A stretch of DNA of 64,000 nucleotides from Cladocopium goreaui (lineage: Eukaryota > Sar > Dinophyceae > Suessiales > Symbiodiniaceae), in assembly GCA_947184155.2 (NCBI GenBank), contig CAMXCT020001550.1, forward strand, positions 7,501 to 71,500, written 5' to 3'. Positions 60,801 through 64,000 of the stretch are shown in pieces (within the stretch, counting starts at the first letter, position 1; each line of letters begins with the position of its first letter). The position numbers and the translations under genes are program-made. Below the pieces are notes generated by a model, which did no database searches, had not been told where the DNA came from, and saw only the letters and a program-made list of their open reading frames with translations.

Positions 60801-61246
60801 TTGGGTTTCATACCCCTTGGAACCATCAATCCATATACAACATTGCAAAATGAAGCACGGGAAAAAAAACGATTTGCCACCCACATTTTTCACAATCACG
60901 GTGCCACGTCCTTCAAGCCGTCTTCGGAACTCAAAACAGATTTTCGAGGAGACCTTGGGTGAGCCAATTACTCACCATGGGTTCAGCCTCTATGTGTTCT
61001 CACCAAAAAAACACGCATGGCAAATATTTTCCAAGAGTACGAAAAATTTCCGCAAAATATGTTGATGCGGAACTATCCGACATGCTTTTCTTGACCAAAA
61101 CGTTTGCCAACAATCATCTTCCGCGGGGAATGGCCGCCTCAGGTTCCAACAAAGCAATGGGCCGTAAGACCTTGTTCTCTGCGAGCACACGCTCGTACTC
61201 CACACGTAATATGCGAAGAGCTTCTGCGAAGGCGACTTCTTGACAC
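39738..61246 (-). CDS. Gene B: voltage-gated cation channel (6-TM), tandem paralog of gene A
   Basis: Second copy of the same channel gene, same strand, lying upstream of gene A, so the two are head to tail. Recognised exons total about 1.12 kb over 21.5 kb. All the modules of gene A are present. Spliced S4 to S5 reads in frame with no gaps (exons at 51167, 50650, 49354 and 48851), and S6 through to the tail is also nearly continuous. Unlike gene A, S5 is interrupted by an intron, while S1 and the S5-turret join are not. The S2-S3 connector exon at 54291 lacks an obvious AG acceptor. It could be a functional paralog or one starting to decay. Transcript data would decide. Missing parts are as in gene A. 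Confidence 0.8.
40596..40626 (-). CDS. Gene B microexon: LRGANTATVK
   Basis: A 31-nt exon reading LRGANTATVK, a motif found just after the EF-hand-like region in this channel family. Gene A has LRGSNTATVK in an exon of identical length. Acceptor CAAG before G; the donor is best read as GA after AAG. Confidence 0.8.
40792..40853 (-). CDS. Gene B exon: EF-hand-like tail, part 3
   Basis: Reads EVPKDTDHQMPMAEFVELVM. The M-(P/S)-(M/F)-x-E-F-V-E-(L/V)-V segment is the last helix of the tail domain. Acceptor GCCAG before G; donor GC, which joins LRGANTATVK in frame. Confidence 0.78.
40933..40985 (-). CDS. Gene B exon: EF-hand-like tail, part 2
   Basis: Reads VDVGILKEMVTAYFTLE (53 nt). Same position and phase as VDAETLMETVDACFK in gene A. 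Acceptor CTCAAG before G; donor GT after GAG. Confidence 0.75.
41145..41265. mobile_element. TIR element, family 1
   Basis: Core ATGGAAAATTACC and AACTATAAATCGGCCATTT and right end GATTACCAGAGGGTA present; the left end is diverged. Lies in a gene B intron between tail exons. Confidence 0.65.
41630..41668. mobile_element. TIR element, family 1, right half only
   Basis: GATTTCCATAGCTATGTTAA then ATAACCGGAGGGTA. A possible left end (TACCCAGTGGC) is at 41437, so an insertion may have split the element. Confidence 0.5.
41735..41788 (-). CDS. Gene B exon: EF-hand-like tail, part 1
   Basis: Reads ELMDVLDQAPALKALKLLG. The E-x-M...P-ALKAL...GVDV pattern is the linker helix of the EF-hand-like tail in this family. 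Donor GT in phase 1, which joins to VDVGILKEM as LLGVDV. The acceptor is ambiguous by one base (TAGGAG). Confidence 0.75.
42340..42389 (-). CDS. Gene B exon: post-S6 helix
   Basis: Reads EMVNVRWVQDVINQFL (50 nt), the cytoplasmic helix after S6 that leads into the EF-hand-like tail. Gene A: ESVKVQWVSDIICQFM, also 50 nt. Acceptor GCCAG before G; donor GC here but GA in gene A at the same place. The preceding intron (42390-45787) contains a 2.95 kb satellite-bearing element. Confidence 0.85.
42635..45587. mobile_element. 2.95 kb element with C-run/G-run inverted ends and satellite interior
   Basis: The left end is CCTCCCCCCCCCC-AAACCCCCC followed by an ATAACCCTGAAATTAGAA-like stretch. The right end, read on the other strand, is CCCCCCCCCC-TGAACCCCCC followed by ATAACCCCAAAACAGAAACC. 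The two ends match as imperfect inverted repeats over about 50 bp. The interior is mostly satellite. No ORF above 75 residues, so it is non-autonomous. It fills most of the gene B intron between S6 and the post-S6 exon. Confidence 0.6.
43200..45265. repeat. Satellite with alternating short and long units
   Basis: The landmark ACTAATCGATGAAAA recurs at about 43223, 43456, 43711, 44058, 44315, 44663 and 45009. Spacings are 233, 255, 347, 257, 348 and 346, so there are two unit lengths. The long unit carries an extra block of about 92 bp (AAAGACACCACCAACC...). Units contain runs of AAATAAGGTC. Confidence 0.85.
45788..45858 (-). CDS. Gene B exon: transmembrane helix S6
   Basis: Reads AITLMNILIGIVVEVISNVA then IAER (71 nt), the N-x-(L/M)-(I/V)-G-x-x-x-E-V-(I/V)-S motif typical of S6 in this family. 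Acceptor TTCAAG before G; donor GC in phase 2. It splices to GEMVNVRWV-type tail as AER-EMVNVRWV. The gene A exon is also 71 nt. Confidence 0.92.
46337..46362 (-). CDS. Gene B probable microexon: N-terminal part of S6
   Basis: Reads MYFVMFIN (26 nt), hydrophobic, as expected before AITLMNILIG. Acceptor GAAG before G; donor GC after AAT, phase 0, which fits the next exon. The upstream phase does not match the pore exon, so a further small exon is probably missing. No convincing match in gene A. Confidence 0.4.
47882..47941 (-). CDS. Gene B exon: pore loop
   Basis: Reads ASMQTLFVHCTMLDEIITLI. The S-M-x-T-L-F-x-x-x-T-x-L-D-E pattern is the pore helix and filter region of this dinoflagellate channel group. 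It lacks the E-x-W filter of four-domain Ca channels. Acceptor TCCGAG before G; donor GT. Gene A has ASMQTLFVHCTLLDEVYQL. Confidence 0.85.
48851..48935 (-). CDS. Gene B exon: rest of S5 and turret
   Basis: Reads LLASHYMIAIAYHVTLEE then TEVGKAAFGS. It covers the end of S5 and the turret before the pore. In gene A this is two exons split at H/VTL, and the second (45 nt) matches the last 45 nt here. Acceptor CCTAG before G; donor GT after TCA. Confidence 0.82.
49354..49373 (-). CDS. Gene B microexon: first part of S5 (20 nt)
   Basis: Reads VFFALIL. Acceptor GAG before G; donor GC (ATCTT, then GCAAC). Joined to the next exon it gives VFFALILLLASHYMIAIAYH, which lines up residue for residue with the uninterrupted gene A exon VFFALLLLLASHYTLAIAFH (60 nt in both). 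The exact equality is strong support for both the microexon and the GC donor. Confidence 0.8.
49675..49945. repeat. GGAAA polypurine tract
   Basis: About 270 bp of GGAAA/GGAAAA units, all purine on the plus strand except for a few T and C interruptions. Confidence 0.9.
50650..50704 (-). CDS. Gene B exon: S4-S5 linker
   Basis: Reads FFPELQILIKAMLTAFRS (55 nt), the amphipathic linker FPEL-x-x-LIK that follows S4 in this family. Acceptor CAGCAG before G; donor GT. The gene A exon is also 55 nt (FFPELQILIKAIVTAFRA). Confidence 0.9.
51167..51211 (-). CDS. Gene B exon: voltage sensor S4
   Basis: Reads ILRLTRICRMAKLVR (45 nt), with basic residues at every third position, the signature of a voltage-sensing S4 helix. 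Acceptor ATCTAG before G; donor GT in phase 2, which joins RFFPELQ in the next exon. Gene A has a 45-nt exon with the same phase. Confidence 0.88.
   Translation of the reverse strand, partial: DLAPDSHLPNGKAS
52003..52053. repeat. GGAA microsatellite
   Basis: About 12 perfect AAGG units, little diverged, hence probably length-variable. Confidence 0.9.
52124..52149 (-). CDS. Gene B possible exon: S3-S4 junction
   Basis: The minus strand reads VRSNLSCL, similar to the SNLS-x-LR run that often precedes S4. A GA donor would place it in phase 2 and join to ILRLTRICR. The upstream junction to the S3 exon is one base out, so this is tentative. No equivalent was found in gene A. Confidence 0.25.
52695..52743 (-). 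CDS. Gene B exon: transmembrane helix S3
   Basis: Reads FVFDAILVPLTIFDTW (49 nt), a textbook S3 of this family (FVFDS-x-LV...E/DTW). The gene A exon has the same length and phase (FVLDSFLVPLTVFDTW). Acceptor CCCAG before G; donor GT after TGG. Confidence 0.88.
54291..54317 (-). CDS. Gene B probable microexon: S2-S3 connector
   Basis: Reads DCFPVLESW, placed as the counterpart of KCWDRLRDPW in gene A. The donor GC in phase 2 joins perfectly to FVFDAILV of the S3 exon. The upstream edge abuts a TIR element at 54318 whose end is truncated, and no AG acceptor is visible at the required position, so the exon may be broken or the boundary misjudged. Confidence 0.45.
54318..54409. mobile_element. 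TIR element, family 1, end truncated at an exon edge
   Basis: CAATTTAACATCGCTATGGA, AAAATCACC core, and right end GTTTACCAGGGGGTA. The left terminal bases are missing exactly where the gene B connector exon (54291-54317) begins. Confidence 0.65.
54890..54938 (-). CDS. Gene B exon: transmembrane helix S2
   Basis: Reads FYFAAELVLRYFAYR, the C-terminal part of S2 ending in the conserved E-x-x-x-R-(Y/F)-F-A pattern. Gene A reads VYFVVEFCIRYFAFE. Acceptor CCAAG before G; donor GT. In gene A this exon runs on to RDPW without an intron. Confidence 0.8.
55326..55377 (-). CDS. Gene B exon: S1-S2 loop and start of S2
   Basis: Reads DANFVFQMADHFFCALLS, matching the FFQ-x-AENFFC-type start of S2 in the family and AVFQTADQLFCCL in gene A. 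Acceptor CGCCAG before G; donor GC in phase 1, which joins exactly to the FYFAAEL exon. The intron before it lies three codons earlier than in gene A. Confidence 0.8.
55817..55926 (-). CDS. Gene B exon: transmembrane helix S1
   Basis: Reads HTVFLRHFQTMNMVMII followed by VYAIWMGIDADWNSALLIT. This is a hydrophobic S1 helix ending in the family pattern W-M-G-I-D-A-D. Acceptor CTCTAG before G. The donor is placed as GA after ACG, because that makes LLIT join DANFVFQ in frame in the next exon. A GT two codons later would not keep the frame. Gene A has the same residues split by an intron after HFQTLDM. Confidence 0.85.
56066..56131 (-). CDS. Gene B exon: pre-S1 segment
   Basis: Ends with STCARIALHPQLG, the segment just before S1 in this family. 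Gene A has DSTCRRIALNPKLG. Differences between the copies at the A and L codons are synonymous third-position changes, which supports this frame. Acceptor CCCAG before G; donor is GC (CTGG, then GC). It splices in phase 1 to the S1 exon, giving LGHTVFLRHFQ. Confidence 0.75.
57255..57303 (-). CDS. Gene B possible exon: basic N-terminal segment
   Basis: The minus strand reads VRRSVFMSTEDVWGPGVG. The RR-x-SVF core resembles ARRNSVFPSHQS at about 30.7 kb, in the same relative place in gene A. Basic, serine-rich N-terminal segments precede the channel domain in this family. Splice sites are not clear, so this is only a candidate. Confidence 0.3.
58356..58450. repeat. 67-bp spaced duplication
   Basis: TAGGGTCGTCCCCTAT(T/C)GGT followed by TGTGAAG occurs at 58356 and 58423. 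Confidence 0.75.
59330..59640. repeat. CTGT/GCAT/GTAT simple repeats
   Basis: Successive TGTCTGTCTG, ATGCATGCACGCACGCATGC and GTATCTATGTATC blocks, then a TA run. Confidence 0.8.
61163..61246 (-). CDS. Gene B exon: N-terminal coiled coil
   Basis: Reads EVAFAEALRILRVEYERVL then AENKVLR. It is a charged helix with heptad spacing, as expected for the cytoplasmic N-terminus of this channel family. Gene A has the same block (AEYDLVLAENRVLR). Acceptor CCAG before G; the donor is best placed as a GC site after the CG of the last arginine. More N-terminal exons probably lie further right, between here and 62 kb, but none was recognised. Confidence 0.7.
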
Positions 61247-62230
61247 CTGGCAAGCGAGATCATATGTCGCACATGTGCCAGGCATTTGCGGTATGTCGGA
61301 ACACCAATGCAGCGCATACAAGGGACAATGGCAGTAGCAATTCAAGCATGTGCGGATGGGAAATGGTTCCTGCACAAGGTAACGGAGCAATGTGTTCGCA
61401 ATGTTCGCTTTTTTGAAAAATCATTTTTTTGAGTAACCTCAGGCAGCGAAGCATAAAACGCAACAACCCAGTCACAATTCGGCCAAACATGATCATGAAC
61501 AAAATTGTGTGAAACTGTTACTTCGATTGCTCAAACTGTTTTGGAGACAATCATGCGTGAGAAAGGACACAAGAAAGGCCTGTATAATGTTTTTTTTATC
61601 ACATGTTTTCTCTGCTTGATGGCCTGGTCGGGCTGCAGTGTGCCGGATGCAAAAGAAAAGTCGCAGTAACCAATCCGGGAACTGATTTTTATTTTTAAAT
61701 TTGTAACAATCATGAGCATCATCACTGCACAAAATGATACACCAAAACAAGTTGCTGAAAATAGATTGGCCATAGATAGTAATTAATTAATTAATTAATT
61801 ACCAATTCAGTCACATATCACATTAAATGTCCGTCAACAAACAAGTTTCTTTGAAACGAAATAGGACATCAAAAATTGAAACATATGTGTCCGCCATGCC
61901 TCACACGTCACAACAAATGATGTTTTAATTGCCGTTCAAACGTGCAGCAAAGTGATCCCAACGGTTCCCAACTCAAAACGCCAAATTTATGCCAACTGTT
62001 GGCAAGTCACAAATCTGGCCAAAATCAACTTTAGCGAGAGGATGCAACCCCTGAGGATCCAAAATGTTAACTAGCTGCAAAATGTTGCAAATATTTGCAT
62101 GCATTTGGGCATGCACGCTCTCAGAGCGTCCAATCATGCCATTTGCGGTATGACACCATGATTTTTGCATGCATTTCCGAGCGTTTATTTTTCGATTGAT
62201 TTTCAAAAACTCCGAGAATTTTGGTAACCT
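61247..62230. other. Upstream of gene B, no feature recognised
   Basis: Likely holds the 5-prime end of gene B. Open frames on the minus strand at 61.26-61.77 kb have no recognised motif. A short ATTA repeat lies at 61780-61800. Confidence 0.4.
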
Positions 62231-62239
62231 TATCACGCT

Positions 62240-62545
62240 CTGTCACGGTCACGGTGGTATTCGAAAACTGGCGAGTGGCATTCGGAAACTGGAGGTGGTA
62301 TGCGGAAAAGGGAATTCGGAAACTGGAAGTGGTATTCGGAAACTGGAAAGTAGTCTTCGGAAACTGGACAGTGGTATATTCGGAAACTGGACAGTGGCAT
62401 TCGGAAACTCGAAGGTGGTATTCGGAAACTAGAAACCCTGCATTCGGAAACTGGGAGTTGTACTCCGCGAAGCAAAAAAGTGATTTTCAGAAACCGGGAG
62501 TTGTACTCGGAAACTATTATTCGGAAACTGGAACCCTGGAATTGG
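62240..62545. repeat. TTCGGAAACTGGA minisatellite
   Basis: More than ten copies of ATTCGGAAACTGG separated by variable 6-15 bp spacers (AAGTGGT, ACAGTGGC, etc.). Confidence 0.85.
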
Positions 62546-62614
62546 GAAACTTTCGAGATACAACCACAGAACGCTGATGTGAATTTTCTACCATCCGCTG
62601 AGTTCTTCAATGGT

Positions 62615-62760
62615 GATCCCTCATGAAGATATGTTGAAGTTAAGATCCTATTCAATATATTGGCCAGACAGGGTGGCAGTTTTGATCCCTCATGAAGATA
62701 AGTCCAAGGTAAAATCCTGTTCAATATATTGGCCAGAAAAGGTTGCAGTTTTTATCCGTT
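62615..62760. repeat. 69-bp tandem duplication
   Basis: GATCCCTCATGAAGATA begins at 62615 and 62684. Both units continue through TTCAATATATTGGCCAGA and GGTGGCAGTTT or a variant. Confidence 0.8.
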
Positions 62761-63065
62761 CTGAAAAATTCTGAAAATAAGTTTTGGTTACTATGCCCAT
62801 CAATGTATTTCTGAAAACGCTCAAGCTGTCTTTTCCACAGCTACTCGAGCCACTGGTATTAGCGGCATGTGCAGTTGTCACATCTGATATGAACAGATGC
62901 TACACAGGTGATGCAGGGTTAGCTAGAAATTCATACCCCGCCTTGGAAATTGCTGATTTTAAGCAATTTCCACCTTCTGTGCCACCTGTTTTCATTGCTA
63001 CACCTTAGGGTTGTTCGTAACCCATTTTGTCTCTTCCAATGGTGTCTTACCATGTTTATCCACTC

Positions 63066-63186
63066 TCAGCCTTCGTAGTCCCACTCAGTAGACCTTGCGC
63101 TCGATGAAGCGCCACCTTCACCAGCTTCTCGGCCATCTCGATCACCACCACCATCATCTGCATGAGGTAGGTCTTGCGGGTCCACG

Positions 63187-63218
<32 letters not shown>

Positions 63219-64000
63219 TCTTTCTTCTTCTTCACCTTCTTCGTATTGGGCACCATGTCGCGTAGTTCCTTCTTCAAAGAAACTCCAATCTCTTCCAGCA
63301 TCTAGCCAATCACGAACATGATAGGCTGCATCGATCCACAATTGTGGCTCTTTCGATTGAAACATCACCAGTGGAGCTTGTAGGCTACGTAGAAGACGTT
63401 GTAGCCGGGAACGCTCCACTAGATCTCTGCAATCTGCCAGATATTGGGAAAGTTCACGACAGTTGTGTACTAGGACTGTCTCAGGCCCTAGTCCTTGCAT
63501 TATCAAATCCCATCTGTGGTCTTCAAATGCAGCGCTCTCCCTGGGCACCAATCCAACACCATAGTAGACTGCTACTGCCCGGGGGTCTTGAAAGTAGTTG
63601 GCATTGTCACCAGTAGGAAGGGTCATCTTCAATCATCAGGTTCTGGAGCAATCGCACACCTTGTTCGATCTGCCAAACGACGTTGTCGACCTTCTGCAAG
63701 AGATTTTGGCATAGTTTTTGGGGTAGGTCGACCGACCAGGTGTTGTTCCAGGAGTTGTCTCCCTTGCTCTCGATCTCGAACGCATTGAACTGAGAGGTCC
63801 ATAGTGTATATCTACCCATTCATCAGGGTCAGATACCTCGCATTGTTCACTTTGAACATATCGACGATACCTTTTTTCTGGAGTCTCTGTGTCTTCCTCC
63901 AGCCAGGCATCATCGTCGCTTTCACGAGCTACACCACTGTCAGCAATCTCAGCAACTGCGTATGTGAGGATAGCTAGGCCTTCCTCAGTTGTAGGAAACA
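63066..64000 (-). pseudogene. Unrecognised coding region with frame changes, cut by window end
   Basis: Long coding-like sequence on the minus strand that changes frame twice. From 63998 down one frame reads an acidic stretch (EESDDD-type composition, then SDPDEWVDIHYG). From about 63819 a second frame reads LPQKLCQNLLQKVDNVVW and ends at a stop near 63607. From 63632 a third frame reads about 185 residues including AVAVYYGVGLVPRESAA, VERSRLQRLLRSLQ and a run of about 11 aspartates (ATC repeats at 63180-63220), ending at the stop near 63066. The frames overlap without obvious introns, which suggests single-base indels in a decaying gene or retroelement polyprotein. Programmed frameshifting or unseen introns are alternatives. 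I do not recognise the family. Confidence 0.45.

Larger units (their letters stand above)
57304..61162. other. Long gene B intron region with no placed exon
   Basis: Between the coiled-coil exon and the pre-S1 region. Minus-strand reading at about 58865-58915 (GVTPSLKRFEELLKRE) is a possible exon. The stretch from 59.9 to 61.1 kb is less AT-rich, with overlapping open frames on both strands (for example minus 60183-60452), but no family was recognised. CTGT/GTAT-type simple repeats occupy 59.33-59.64 kb. Confidence 0.4.

Noticed and set aside
59940-61110. Overlapping 60-140 residue frames on both strands
   Set aside because: No recognisable domain, no paralog in gene A and no splice pattern; treated as intron.
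1-64000. Dinoflagellate spliced-leader relics (CCGTAGCCATTTTGGCTCAAG type)
   Set aside because: Looked for on both strands by eye; no convincing match, so neither retrocopied mRNA nor leader genes are claimed.
1-64000. tRNA or rRNA genes
   Set aside because: No cloverleaf with TTCRANNC box or rRNA-like stretch noticed; a covariance-model scan would be needed to exclude them.

Overview
This 64 kb window looks like nuclear DNA of a dinoflagellate, most probably a Symbiodiniaceae/Suessiales-type alga. The evidence is: (i) split fragments of a voltage-gated ion-channel family that is greatly expanded in dinoflagellates; (ii) tiny exons (20-110 nt) in very long introns; (iii) intron donors that are about half GC or GA instead of GT, with acceptors almost always AG followed by G; (iv) head-to-tail gene duplication on one strand; (v) abundant TA microsatellites, minisatellites and small inverted-repeat elements. 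The species cannot be named from the sequence. I see no bacterial operon, rRNA, tRNA or CRISPR array.

Layout: two paralogous channel genes lie in tandem on the minus strand. Gene B runs from about 61.25 kb down to 39.7 kb. Gene A runs from about 35.07 kb down to 4.87 kb. Each codes for a coiled-coil N-terminus, a pre-S1 segment, S1, S2, S3, an arginine-rich S4, S4-S5 linker, S5, turret, pore loop, S6, an EF-hand-like cytoplasmic tail and a terminal coiled coil. I placed about 20 exons per gene by aligning the two copies with each other and with the family pattern. Many exon pairs have identical length and phase (S3 49/49, S4 45/45, linker 55/55, S6 71/71, post-S6 50/50, tail microexon 31/31). 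Coding DNA is only about 1.1 kb per gene. First exons, the S3-S4 loop, parts of the pore-S6 join and the stop codons were not found with confidence.

The introns and intergenic space are full of repeats. The main ones are: a family of about 105-bp TIR elements (TA-CCCTCTGG...CCAGAGGG-TA) whose ends carry GT and AG, so they could act as introner-like elements; a second small TIR element with a long target duplication (37.7 kb, relative at 15.3 kb); a 2.95 kb element with C-run/G-run inverted ends around a 255/347-bp satellite (42.6-45.6 kb); an LTR-like 185-bp direct repeat pair (9.96 and 11.01 kb); a 99-bp minisatellite (22.9-23.4 kb); and AT-rich, GGAAA, GGAA, CTA/CTG and GATA tracts. The right end (63.07-64.0 kb) holds part of another minus-strand coding region, unrecognised and apparently frameshifted.

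The most interesting result is the comparison of the paralogs. Several introns are present in one gene and absent, or shifted by a few codons, in the other, while exon lengths otherwise match to the base. This points to recent intron gain or loss in a genome that carries mobile elements with splice-site-like ends.
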